This document shows positions 23,165 to 32,064 of a DNA stretch of 64,000 nt, piece by piece. A program made the translations under genes and the position numbers. The first letter of the stretch is position 1, and every line of letters starts with the position of its first letter. The stretch comes from Diplocloster hominis (GTDB lineage: Bacteria; Bacillota; Clostridia; Lachnospirales; Lachnospiraceae), in contig NZ_JAWDIY010000009.1 of the NCBI RefSeq assembly GCF_032380655.1, positions 124,001 to 188,000 of the forward strand, given 5' to 3'. The notes beneath the pieces were generated by a model, which saw nothing but the letters and a program-made list of their open reading frames with translations, did no database searches and was not told the origin of the DNA.

Positions 23165-25045
23165 ATGAGCGTATCAATCAACAATCTGTTCAACTATTCC
23201 CGTTCGCTGCCCGTCCCCTTTGATACCATGACAAATAAGAAGGTCAAGGTGGCATCCATGTACGGGGCAAAGACGGAATCAACGCTATGTGGTTCTGTGA
23301 TCAAGGCAGTCCACGCCATGTGCCGGTGCATGAACGGCACCGGGGAAGGCGCGGTCGGCCAGATCGATACAAACAAAAGCGTGGCGGAGTATAAATCCTC
23401 CGTCGGTCCGGATGCCTATCATCTTGTGGTGTTCGATGCAGCCTCCGGCAGCGCTTTGGCAAGCGTTTATGACAAAAACACCGAGCTCATCGAGCAGTAC
23501 GTGGCGCATCCGAGCCAGCGGGACGGCGCGGCAATCTTCTTTGCCCTAATGCCGTTCCTGATGTCAGATGCGGAGTTCGATGAAACCTTTCAGGAGTACT
23601 ACGACCAGTTCATTGCCGGATACCCGGATATGGCAAAGGCGACCGAAAGCATGGCAATCCTCTGCGACAATGCCTACCGCAGAATCAAGGACGATACCTG
23701 CCCGGCGCATATCAATATCACAGTGGACAAGTCCGGAAACCTGATGCGGGTCTCTCAAGGTCAGCTGGATTCCGGATCCTTTGTGCCCACCAGCGTCACA
23801 GCCGGGGAATTCACGATCTTTGCCAAGACCGGACCGGCCGTTATCAAAAAAGCCGGCGTCGTGGTGGAGCATACGGATTTCGTCGGCAAGTATCCCCTGA
23901 CGCCGGGACGCACCTTGAGCGCGTTGGAGCTGAGCCTGATTCCGAAACTCCCGGAATGGTATATCATTCCGCCGGAAGTGGTGGATATTTGCAAGCATGC
24001 GCAGAAAACCACCGGTCGCCCCATGCAGATGCGAAACTTCCTGTTGCGCGGGCCTGCCGGTACTGGCAAGACCATGGGTGCAAAAGCCATTGCCGCCGGA
24101 CTGGGGCTGCCATACATGAAGTATACCTGCTCTGCCAACACAGAAATATTTGATTTCACCGGCATGATCTTCCCTGAAACGGACGCAGTGTCCACCGGTA
24201 GCCCGGAGCTTGACCGTGAGCGCGAGATCCTCAAGTCCATGGGCGGTATCAGCTATGCCAATGTAGCAAAGCTTATGCGCCTTCCGGACTTGGATGATAT
24301 GGACTACGATCCTGCCGGCGTCTATCAGGCTCTGACAGGCGTGGAAAATCTGGCGGCTACCGTGCAGGACTGCATGAGCGTTGTGCTGGAAAAGGTCACG
24401 GAAAAGGTACAGGCTCTTAGCAAGCGTGCTGAAAACCGTCAAAGCTCCGGCCAGAACTATGCTTATGTGGAGACGGATTTTGTGAAAGCGTTAAAACATG
24501 GGTATTTAGTCGAGGTTCAGGAGCCGTCCACGATCATTCAGCCGGGAGTTCTGGTGGGCCTTAACTCCCTTCTGGAGCAGGAGGGGTCTATCACGCTTCC
24601 GACCGGCGAGATCATTCGCAGACACCCTGATACGGTCGTCATTGTGACGACCAATGTCAGTTACGAAGGTTGCAGGTCGATGAACCAGTCGGTGGTGGAC
24701 AGAATGAGTCTGGTCAAGGACATTGAACTGCCAGAGCCTGAGGTTATGGTGCAGCGAGCCATGGCCGTGACCGGATGTGCCGACGAATACCTGGTATCCC
24801 AGATGGTGCAGGTGGTCAACGACATGGCCGATTACTGCCGCAAAAACAGTATCACCGACGGTGCCTGCGGAATGCGCAGCCTGATCGATTGGGTCATCAG
24901 TGCAGAGATCTCCGGCGACCCTTATCTGTCGGCAAAGTATACGGTCATCAGCAAAGCCACTGCCGACGAGGAAGACCGGGAAGCACTGATTACAACCATT
25001 CTGGACCCTATGTTTGCCCCAAAGCGGAAGCGAACATCGGCATAA
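23165..25045 (+). CDS. CobS/MoxR-like AAA+ ATPase, 626 aa
   Basis: The C-terminal ~350 residues are an AAA+ module with Walker A GPAGTGKTMGAKAIAAGLG (from about residue 296). The segment that should hold Walker B reads GYLVEVQEPSTI, so the usual DE is a spaced E-x-x-E. Sensor-1 is VVIVTTN and then YEGCRSMNQSVVDR carries an arginine-finger-like Arg. The N-terminal ~280 residues are unknown. With the next gene, a VWA/HExxH protein, it forms a CobS-CobT or MoxR-VWA style pair, which usually remodels or inserts cofactors into a target. The target here is unknown. Confidence 0.8.
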   Translation: MSVSINNLFNYSRSLPVPFDTMTNKKVKVASMYGAKTESTLCGSVIKAVHAMCRCMNGTGEGAVGQIDTNKSVAEYKSSVGPDAYHLVVFDAASGSALASVYDKNTELIEQYVAHPSQRDGAAIFFALMPFLMSDAEFDETFQEYYDQFIAGYPDMAKATESMAILCDNAYRRIKDDTCPAHINITVDKSGNLMRVSQGQLDSGSFVPTSVTAGEFTIFAKTGPAVIKKAGVVVEHTDFVGKYPLTPGRTLSALELSLIPKLPEWYIIPPEVVDICKHAQKTTGRPMQMRNFLLRGPAGTGKTMGAKAIAAGLGLPYMKYTCSANTEIFDFTGMIFPETDAVSTGSPELDREREILKSMGGISYANVAKLMRLPDLDDMDYDPAGVYQALTGVENLAATVQDCMSVVLEKVTEKVQALSKRAENRQSSGQNYAYVETDFVKALKHGYLVEVQEPSTIIQPGVLVGLNSLLEQEGSITLPTGEIIRRHPDTVVIVTTNVSYEGCRSMNQSVVDRMSLVKDIELPEPEVMVQRAMAVTGCADEYLVSQMVQVVNDMADYCRKNSITDGACGMRSLIDWVISAEISGDPYLSAKYTVISKATADEEDREALITTILDPMFAPKRKRTSA

Positions 25046-25072
25046 GTCCGGAAGAAAGGAGGACGACTCTAT

Positions 25073-27343
25073 ATGGCAAGAGTGAATCATAAGCGGGTTA
25101 AACAGCTGCTCAATGAAAAACGCAGCAGAATCACAGACCGGCAATTCTTCACGTCCCGCATCCTTGCGGGACATTTTGAAGATATGGCCATGGCACAGAC
25201 GCGGCGGTATAAATACAACCGCCGCATCCATGTGGCCATCAGCTGGAGTCCGAAGTCCGGTGAAGTGGCATGCACCAATAACCTGTCGGTGCTGATCAAT
25301 GCGGGGCATAGGCTGGTGACCCAAAACAGAGGGCGGGAGAGCCGCTATGAGATCGTTTGCGGACTGTTTGCCCACGAACTCGGGCATTGTCTATACACGG
25401 ACTTTCTTGCGGGCCAGACCTACAACAACTACCTCAGCCGGGAGAAATGGTATCCGGAGCCGCCTGCTTACAAGCTGCCCAAAGACACTGTAAGCGAACG
25501 AGCGCTGTGGGAGTATGTACGGCTGGAGCCACGGAACAACGAAATGCTTCGCTATGTCGCGCACCATATTTCCAATGTCATCGAGGACGCCTATATCGAA
25601 AATCGGATACTCGCTCAATTTCGTGGCACACTGGGCAACTGCCTGGAAGCGTTACGGGAGCAGCAGTATGAGAGCATTCCGACGGTAACGGAGCTTATCG
25701 AGAAAGAGGATGACGGGAACTGCCATATCTTTGAGAGTATCCTGCAGATCATGCTGTCGTATGTGAAGTTCGGTGAAATCAAGTACGGGGATGCTCCCCT
25801 CAGCGATGAGCGTATCCAGGTCGTGTTCAAGCTGATCCACGATCTGGACGCCGCCATTGTCAATCCCTCCGGAAAAGAACGGCTCAAGGTCGTCAATCTC
25901 ATACTGGTTCGCTGCTGGGACTATATCGAGGATTTCCTGGAGATCTGCAAAAAGCGCCAGGAGGAGGCCAAGGCGTCCGGTTCCACAGAGTCGCTGGCCG
26001 AGACCATCGCGCAGCTTCTGCAGGCAATGGCCGGAAGCTCTGTGTCCGGCGAGGGCAGTAGCACACCGATCCCCGAAGTGGGCGCGGTCTGTGTGGCAGC
26101 CGGAGCCGGGAAACGGGCGCAGACGGCGGCTCAGGTAGAAAAAAGCGAGTCTGAAGGAAGCAGCGGCGCTGAAGGGCCCGAGCCCCAGACTGACTCCGAA
26201 TCCGAGCGTTCTTGTGCCGGGATCTCCCAGACCGAAAATCCGGCGGAAGAAGGCGCAATTACCGGAGATATGGAAGGCGCTTCCGGTGGGAAGCAGGCAG
26301 TATCCGCGGAAGAAGACGGACGCATCCCCTATCAGCAGACAGATCGTGTTTCCGAAGGCAGCGGAGGGGCTACCAAGCACAACGAAGCATATGAGCGTGA
26401 ACGCTATGACCATGCAGCGGAGGACATTGAGCGCCTGCTGGACAAGATGGCGGAGAAGGCTGCCTGTGAGCAGCTGGAGAATGAACGGACACGGGAACTC
26501 AACGATGTGGCCCAGAGTATCTCCTATGGAGATGTTCATGCCGGTGTTGATATCTGTGTGAACCGGATATCCACCGTCGATGAGGAGCTTGTAGAGCGGT
26601 ATAACGCCATTTCCGGGCCATTGCTGGATATCTCACGGCAGCTGCAGAAAAGCCTCTTGCAGCAGCTGAAGGATAAACAGCGTGGCGGCAAGCAGACCGG
26701 GCTCATGATGGGGCGACGGCTGGATGCCCACGCCCTCTGCAGAAACGATGGGAAGGTTTTTTATAAAAATGCCCTGCCCAACGAAATTCCACAGATGTCC
26801 GTAGGGCTTTTGCTGGATGAATCAGGAAGCATGTGCTCCTGCGACCGCTGTACCTACGCCAGGTCTTCGGCCATCATTCTATATGACTTCTGCAAGGCGC
26901 TGCATATCCCTGTCACCGTTTACGGTCATTCCACCAGCGGCAACAGTGTGGAGCTGTATTCCTATGCGGAGTTTGAAAGCATCGATAACGATGATAAATA
27001 CCGCATGATGGACATTGCTGCCCGTGGCAGCAACCGCGACGGCGCCGCGCTTCGTTTTGTGGCCGAGCAGCTGGTTAAACGGCCGGAGGAGGTAAAGATC
27101 CTGATCCTTGTATCCGATGGTCAACCGGCAGCACCCGGTTACTACGGCAGTGCCGCCGAGGAAGATCTCCGCGGCATCAGGCAGGAGTACCGGCGCAAGG
27201 GAGTATTGTTCATTGCGGCCGCTATCGGCGAGGACAAACAGAACATCGAGCGAATCTATGGTGATTCCTTTATGGACATCACAGATCTGAATCAACTGCC
27301 CGTAAAACTGACCGCAGCGGTCAAGCGACATATGCGGGTCTAA
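25073..27343 (+). CDS. CobT-like VWA protein with HExxH motif, 756 aa
   Basis: GAAAGGAGG precedes the ATG. An HExxH metal site (FAHELGHCLYTDF) lies near residue 103. The middle (~residues 315-440) is a low-complexity acidic and Ser/Gly region. The C-terminal ~200 residues are a von Willebrand A domain with a MIDAS motif (LLLDESGSM), a CobT-like NRDGAALRFV and ILVSDGQPAAPG. The pair AAA+ then VWA fits a chelatase-type machine in the cytoplasm. The HExxH could be a protease or a metal-binding site. Function in the element is unknown. Confidence 0.78.
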   Translation: MARVNHKRVKQLLNEKRSRITDRQFFTSRILAGHFEDMAMAQTRRYKYNRRIHVAISWSPKSGEVACTNNLSVLINAGHRLVTQNRGRESRYEIVCGLFAHELGHCLYTDFLAGQTYNNYLSREKWYPEPPAYKLPKDTVSERALWEYVRLEPRNNEMLRYVAHHISNVIEDAYIENRILAQFRGTLGNCLEALREQQYESIPTVTELIEKEDDGNCHIFESILQIMLSYVKFGEIKYGDAPLSDERIQVVFKLIHDLDAAIVNPSGKERLKVVNLILVRCWDYIEDFLEICKKRQEEAKASGSTESLAETIAQLLQAMAGSSVSGEGSSTPIPEVGAVCVAAGAGKRAQTAAQVEKSESEGSSGAEGPEPQTDSESERSCAGISQTENPAEEGAITGDMEGASGGKQAVSAEEDGRIPYQQTDRVSEGSGGATKHNEAYERERYDHAAEDIERLLDKMAEKAACEQLENERTRELNDVAQSISYGDVHAGVDICVNRISTVDEELVERYNAISGPLLDISRQLQKSLLQQLKDKQRGGKQTGLMMGRRLDAHALCRNDGKVFYKNALPNEIPQMSVGLLLDESGSMCSCDRCTYARSSAIILYDFCKALHIPVTVYGHSTSGNSVELYSYAEFESIDNDDKYRMMDIAARGSNRDGAALRFVAEQLVKRPEEVKILILVSDGQPAAPGYYGSAAEEDLRGIRQEYRRKGVLFIAAAIGEDKQNIERIYGDSFMDITDLNQLPVKLTAAVKRHMRV

Positions 27344-27366
27344 CGGGGATATTACAATTCACAACG

Positions 27367-27397
27367 ACGGGCAGCGGATTCTTTTCCTGCTGCCCGT
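27367..27397 (+). terminator. Hairpin after the VWA gene
   Basis: ACGGGCAGC pairs with GCTGCCCGT across a T-rich 13-base loop. It has no long T run, so it may attenuate rather than end transcription before the gene at 27,428. Confidence 0.5.
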
Positions 27398-27427
27398 TAA
27401 TCTTACAACAGGAAAGGAATCAAAAAA

Positions 27428-28558
27428 ATGAGTCATTTTGTAACATTGGTCAATTTTTATATGCCCAAACTGGAGGAAAACTGCGAGGAAAACATGCGTT
27501 ATGCGGAACAGATCGCAGAAGTCAAAGAAAAGCTGGCGCAGGATCCGGAGAGTTTTGCTTTGCGGTTTCTTTTGAAACGACTTCAAAGCAAGGCCAGCAC
27601 TCTGGAACGTTCGGCTGAGTGCGAGATTGATGAGCTGATGGCCCCATTCTGTGAAGGAACGGATGACCCGGCCTACCTGGAGTTTGAGGATCGAACCGAT
27701 GACCTGCGGCGGGATTATGAGACCGACAAAATCAACTGTGTCCGTTTTCCGGACGGAACTGTCGTTCCGGAGTACAGCCGGCTGGTGTGCGAAAAATATC
27801 TCATCAAAGATGGCAAGGTGTTCCAGAAAAAGGCCGGACACCTCGGCCATGAGAAGCGCACGAAGAAAGCGAAAAAGATGTGTGCATTTATGGGATATCC
27901 GGTGAAGAAGCTCTATCCCAGTCTGAGGCAGTATGCGGAGGACTACTGCGGTTATACCTTTGACAGCAAGACCAATGCGTATGGGTATTACTGCAATCCG
28001 AATGCCTTCTGGGATTGGTATTCCATTGGCGGCCGCTGGCCGTTCCAATTCCTTGTCCGTGACACAGCGGAACGAATTAACGGTGAGCGCTCATGGGGCA
28101 ACGAAGATGCTGTATGTGAAGCGCCCGAAGGCTATATATGGGTCTGCGGCGCAAGAAAAAGGGATATTGCATGGGAACTCATGAAGGAATGGGAGCTGCA
28201 GCACGCCAAAAAGCGATTTGAGCTTCTTGCAGAGACATTTCGTTCCGGCAAGGCTCCGGAAGGCAGCTTCTGGAAGATCACGGAGGATGGAATTTTCTCT
28301 TTCCTGACGCAGATCTATTTCAAGAATGAAAGCGAGGAGGCCTACCTCCGCCGCAACGGACTTGCACCGGATCAGCGCATGGTGCCCGACGCCTATTCCT
28401 TCCTTCAGGACGGAGACTGGCACTCCAAGGGAGATATGGGCTGGTGGGGTATCAGCAGCAACGATAAGAAACCGGACGCATGGCGGCAGATGTTGGCAGA
28501 CTACATCGACAGCATTCCTGACGATCATTTCATTGTCGGGATTGACTGCCATATCTAA
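27428..28558 (+). CDS. Unknown 376-aa protein with GGRW motif
   Basis: The N-terminal third is charged and coiled-coil-like (ENMRYAEQIAEVKEKLAQDP). A central aromatic block holds FWDWYSIGGRWPFQFLV, a motif seen in uncharacterised proteins of phages and actinomycetes. The C-terminal part contains GDWHSKGDMGWWGISSND and ends near DSIPDDHFIVGIDCHI. There is no membrane segment. The aromatic Gly-Gly-Arg-Trp pattern suggests one conserved fold across ~250 residues. GGAAAGGAATC precedes the ATG. Function unknown. Confidence 0.6.
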   Translation: MSHFVTLVNFYMPKLEENCEENMRYAEQIAEVKEKLAQDPESFALRFLLKRLQSKASTLERSAECEIDELMAPFCEGTDDPAYLEFEDRTDDLRRDYETDKINCVRFPDGTVVPEYSRLVCEKYLIKDGKVFQKKAGHLGHEKRTKKAKKMCAFMGYPVKKLYPSLRQYAEDYCGYTFDSKTNAYGYYCNPNAFWDWYSIGGRWPFQFLVRDTAERINGERSWGNEDAVCEAPEGYIWVCGARKRDIAWELMKEWELQHAKKRFELLAETFRSGKAPEGSFWKITEDGIFSFLTQIYFKNESEEAYLRRNGLAPDQRMVPDAYSFLQDGDWHSKGDMGWWGISSNDKKPDAWRQMLADYIDSIPDDHFIVGIDCHI

Positions 28559-28575
28559 GATAGGAGGAGCGAAAA

Positions 28576-29244
28576 ATGATTTTGAACAGAACTGGCGCTG
28601 AATTTGAGTATGAAGGCGTCACATACACGATTGGCGGAGCCATTGTGGGCACCGCTGAAAGTGAATACGCAGGGCTTTATGGCCGAATAAACGCCATTCA
28701 TGATGGCGAGGATAAGGAGACCGAAAACGAAACGCCTGACATCTATTGTGAGTTTGACCCTCCGGTCATGCCGCATGAGGTCAAGACGCTGGAGGATACC
28801 TTCTCTGATCTGTATCACCAGCCCAAGGCCATTGCTGATATCGTACTGGACATGGTTATCATGGCGCCCGAAATGATTCGTCCGTTGGATGATCTTCGTT
28901 CTATGCGCAAACGCGTCAATGTTTTTCTTGTGATGGAAGACTGGGCTGTGAATGGCGAGCACGGAAATGATTGCGAGGCGTTCTCGGACCATGACGATGC
29001 AAAGCGTGTTATGACAAATCGGATTCGAGAAGAATTGGAGGACGGAAGTGTTCCGTCTTGGAGAGAATCAAGCATCTTCGTAGAGAATTCTTCGATGGAC
29101 TTCTACGAAGCATATCTTGACGGCGAATACATGGAAAATCACTACAAAATCATGATTATCCGGCAGCCGCTCCACGTATCTCCACAGTTCTTTCAGAAAA
29201 CAGCGGCCTTAGAACATGAAAAGGACAAAGGAGGCAGACCATGA
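28576..29244 (+). CDS. Unknown 222-aa protein, possible LPD-type domain
   Basis: The opening FEYEGVTYTIGGAIVGTAES resembles the beta-rich modules found attached to large polyvalent proteins of mobile elements (an LPD28-like pattern), but I cannot verify it. The rest is acidic and helical (MRKRVNVFLVMEDWAVNGEH). TAGGAGGAGCG precedes the ATG. The stop overlaps the start of the next gene by four bases, so they are coupled. Confidence 0.5.
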   Translation: MILNRTGAEFEYEGVTYTIGGAIVGTAESEYAGLYGRINAIHDGEDKETENETPDIYCEFDPPVMPHEVKTLEDTFSDLYHQPKAIADIVLDMVIMAPEMIRPLDDLRSMRKRVNVFLVMEDWAVNGEHGNDCEAFSDHDDAKRVMTNRIREELEDGSVPSWRESSIFVENSSMDFYEAYLDGEYMENHYKIMIIRQPLHVSPQFFQKTAALEHEKDKGGRP

Positions 29245-29678
29245 GCTATAACTCTTGGCATATCTACGGATACGGTCTCTGTGTCTCCGATATCGAGGAC
29301 CTAAGAACTGAGAAGATTCAGGCGTTGCTTGCCAAGGCGCCTAAATACCAAAAAGATGTTCAGGGATGGCTGGAAGAACATGATGTTTCGGAGCCAACAG
29401 TTGATGACTACCTGGAGTTCGATCAGGATTATTGTCTTGGGCTGGCAAGCATCCTCAAGGAAGTCATTTTCGAGGCAGAGCATATTGATTTTGTAGCTTG
29501 TGATGGTTATGATGCGATGAAATACTTGCTCTTTTGCCCGTCATATCCATGGCATATTACGGAATACGAACGGCATCTGACGGAGGAAAAGATTGAAGAA
29601 ATTCTCAATCGATACGTTTCTGTTCTGACTGATACGCCTCCCGATATTGGCTACCAATCCGTTGAAAACGGCGGTTAG
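29241..29678 (+). CDS. Unknown 145-aa protein
   Basis: The protein begins SYNSWHIYGYGLCVSDIEDL and is acidic and helical. AAAGGAGGCAG lies eight bases upstream. The segment FCPSYPWHITEYERHLTEEK suggests a compact globular fold. I do not recognise the family. It is coupled to the preceding gene and lies 12 bases before the methyltransferase gene, so these form one operon. Confidence 0.55.
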   Translation: MSYNSWHIYGYGLCVSDIEDLRTEKIQALLAKAPKYQKDVQGWLEEHDVSEPTVDDYLEFDQDYCLGLASILKEVIFEAEHIDFVACDGYDAMKYLLFCPSYPWHITEYERHLTEEKIEEILNRYVSVLTDTPPDIGYQSVENGG

Positions 29679-29690
29679 AGAGGAGCCAAC

Positions 29691-30614
29691 ATGAATAAGC
29701 CAAATAGGAACTTGACCTCCATCGTCTCGTATCCAGAGCGCGGAGCTGGCGGCAACAATCGCTATCGCGGCAACTGTTCACCCAAGCTAATTGAGGATCT
29801 GATCGGTTTTTTCAAGCCGGCCGAGATCTGCGACTACATGTGCGGCAGCGGCACGACGCAGGATGCCGCTCATACCATGGGAATCATTAGCCATTGCTAC
29901 GATCTGCACAGCGGATTCGATCTCATCAATTGTGAGATACCGGAGCGCCCGGAATTTGTGTTCTGGCATCCGCCATATTGGGATATGATTACATATTCAG
30001 ACGTGATGTACAAGGCTTCGGAGGTGCAGTCAAAATACGGATATGATCCCCGGCAGTTCGACTTATCACGTATCCCCAAATGGGAGGACTTCGTACGCGT
30101 AATGAACTACGCCATGATGAAACAATTTTGCGCTTTGGAGCGTGGCGGCAGGATGGCCGTGCTGGTCGGCGATATCAAGAAGAAAGGGCAGCTTTACAGC
30201 ATGCTCTTTGAATTGATCAAGCCGGGCACATTGGAAAATGTCATCATAAAAGCACAGCACAATTGCTTTTCAAATCAAACACAGTACAGTGGGCATTTCA
30301 TCCCCATACTGCATGAGTATCTACTGATTATCAAGAAGGATGCGTCCTTGGTGTATCCGATCCTGATAACGGAGCCTGTAGAAAAGGATATCCGCGATAT
30401 GAACGGCGCTACCTGGCGGGATGTGGTTGCGGCAGTGCTGGAAACCTGCCAATCTCCTGTTTCGCTTGCATACATTTATGAGCAAGTCGAGCCATATACC
30501 AAAGCGCGGAAAAATCAGTGGTGGAAAGAGAAGGTTCGCCAAACCCTGCAATGCAGTCCGCAACTCTTCGTGCATATAGGACGCGGGATGTGGGCGTTGA
30601 ACCGTTCCACATAG
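29691..30614 (+). CDS. DNA methyltransferase (N4/N6-type), 307 aa
   Basis: The SAM-binding motif I appears as DYMCGSGTTQDAAHTMG near residue 48. The catalytic motif IV is HPPYWDMITYSD near residue 89, where classical enzymes have DPPY, NPPY or SPPY. A target-recognition segment follows, then a C-terminal winged-helix-like part (AVLETCQSPVSLAYIYEQVE). The family methylates adenine N6 or cytosine N4 in DNA. No restriction enzyme is adjacent, so it is an orphan that may protect the element from host restriction. The base and site cannot be read here. Confidence 0.75.
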   Translation: MNKPNRNLTSIVSYPERGAGGNNRYRGNCSPKLIEDLIGFFKPAEICDYMCGSGTTQDAAHTMGIISHCYDLHSGFDLINCEIPERPEFVFWHPPYWDMITYSDVMYKASEVQSKYGYDPRQFDLSRIPKWEDFVRVMNYAMMKQFCALERGGRMAVLVGDIKKKGQLYSMLFELIKPGTLENVIIKAQHNCFSNQTQYSGHFIPILHEYLLIIKKDASLVYPILITEPVEKDIRDMNGATWRDVVAAVLETCQSPVSLAYIYEQVEPYTKARKNQWWKEKVRQTLQCSPQLFVHIGRGMWALNRST

Positions 30615-30624
30615 TTTGCCTTTC

Positions 30625-30655
30625 GAGGGATGCCGCATCTGCGGCATCCCTCTTT
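30625..30655 (+). terminator. Terminator after the methyltransferase gene
   Basis: GAGGGATGCCGC pairs with GCGGCATCCCTC (12 bp) around ATCT, followed by TTTCCTTT. Confidence 0.8.
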
Positions 30656-30692
30656 CCTTTCAGCTTTTATGGCCTTTTCGTTTGACTATGGA

Positions 30693-30875
30693 TTGACTGT
30701 CGGCCGCAGCTCTGATATAATCATCATGTAAGTATCAGAGTTTAGCCACGGCTAAGCAGAGTTTAACCGAGTTGCGAAGTGTCATTTGTGCATTGCACGA
30801 ATGGCACTTTTTTCGTTTCCGGCCAATTCCATAGTGGCATAAGCCAGCAGTCCGATTATGGGTTGCTGGTTTTTG
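30693..30875 (+). promoter_or_regulatory. Promoter and double-terminator leader of the nuclease operon
   Basis: TTGACT (30,693-30,698), 17 bases, TATAAT (30,716-30,721), then AAGTATCA, a TTAGCC/GGCTAA hairpin and CAGAGTTTAACC. A terminator at 30,778-30,813 (AGTGTCATTTGTGC with GCACGAATGGCACT) and then TTTTTT follow. A second stem CCAGCA/TGCTGG with TTTTT lies at 30,844-30,874. The layout mirrors the ssb leader at 21,614. Confidence 0.75.
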
Positions 30876-30921
30876 TTATATCACGGCGAATACCGCCAAA
30901 AAACGAAAGGAGAACACAAAA

Positions 30922-32064
30922 ATGTTACAACCATGCCAGGACAACTACTCCACGACCTTTGCTTCCTACGAGGGGATGCGCCGGTACCATGAGAAGGAAT
31001 CGCTGGAAAGCCGATGGCACAGATGCAGGGTCAACGAACTGCATATTGAGCCGCTGGATAAGGCGTCGCCTCTTTATGGAACTCCGTCCGCATTCGCTGC
31101 GGGAATCAGCGCCGAGTCCGTTGAGGACACGGCGGAAAACCTCGGTCTTGCCATGCGGGTAGATGGTTCTTACTATCCCGTCCGCAGCACGGCCTACAAA
31201 AGCCTGTTGGACAGAGCGAAAATCAGCGGATCGGCCTTGCCGAAGCTGAGCCGCCAAAGATTGGCGTCGGTGCTTAACGATTGCCTGGAACTGTATTCTT
31301 CGGAGACGCTCCTGCTTATCCGAGATGAAAAAATCTCGGCAGCACACTCCGGCGATTCCATGGATTATTCCGTTCTGCCGATCGATGAACTGCTGAAGGT
31401 TCTGACCAAAAAGCTGGACGACCGTTTCCCCGGCAGCATGTTTCAGGGCGGTTATCGCGATCATTCGCTCTCCAGTGCCTCCTGGACTATGCCCGGGCAA
31501 AGGGAAGACCTGCTCGGCGCCTATGCCAAGCTGCTGGCGTCGCAGGGGAAAACCACACTTGCTGCCAAACTTGTTCCCGCCATCCGCTTTGTTACCTCGG
31601 ATACCGGCATTGCCTCGGCTAAGGTTTCCGCCATGCTGGAGGGTACGCAGCACCCGATCCATATTGGGAGCTGTATCGCCGTGGACCACAGGCACCAGAG
31701 TAAAGTGGAGGACTTTGAAGCGGCTTTGGACCAGCTGTTTGCGCAGTTCGGTGATTCGGTCGCCAGATTACAAAAGCTGTTGGATATCCATCTGAGCTAT
31801 CCGGTCAACACCATGACCCGGATCTGCAAAAAGCTGTCTCTTCCAAAGAAGGCCGCTTTGGAAGCAATCGGTATGTTTGAGATGGCCTATGGCGGAGGAA
31901 CCGCAACCGCCCATGATGTGTTCATGGCTATGCAGGAGATCCCCTATATTCTCAAATCCGACCATACACCGGAGAGCAAAATGCTCGTTGTGGAGGAGAA
32001 CATGGCGCGTGCGCTTACGCTGAGGTGGGGCGATTACGACCTTGCGAAGGCGGTGAGCTACTGA
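30922..32064 (+). CDS. Unknown 380-aa protein (possibly DUF932-like)
   Basis: GAAAGGAGAACACAAAA precedes the ATG. The central portion (LGLAMRVDGSYYPVRSTAY and SVLNDCLELYSSETLLLIRD) resembles DUF932-type proteins that accompany phage and plasmid recombination genes, but this is tentative. There is no membrane segment. It is the first gene of the second DNA-metabolism operon, and its TGA overlaps the ATG of the YqaJ nuclease (TGATG), which suggests matched production of the two. Confidence 0.6.
   Translation: MLQPCQDNYSTTFASYEGMRRYHEKESLESRWHRCRVNELHIEPLDKASPLYGTPSAFAAGISAESVEDTAENLGLAMRVDGSYYPVRSTAYKSLLDRAKISGSALPKLSRQRLASVLNDCLELYSSETLLLIRDEKISAAHSGDSMDYSVLPIDELLKVLTKKLDDRFPGSMFQGGYRDHSLSSASWTMPGQREDLLGAYAKLLASQGKTTLAAKLVPAIRFVTSDTGIASAKVSAMLEGTQHPIHIGSCIAVDHRHQSKVEDFEAALDQLFAQFGDSVARLQKLLDIHLSYPVNTMTRICKKLSLPKKAALEAIGMFEMAYGGGTATAHDVFMAMQEIPYILKSDHTPESKMLVVEENMARALTLRWGDYDLAKAVSY

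Noticed and set aside
23564..24442. 292-aa minus-strand frame in the AAA+ gene
   Set aside because: It mirrors conserved ATPase codons; high GC in third positions creates long antisense frames.
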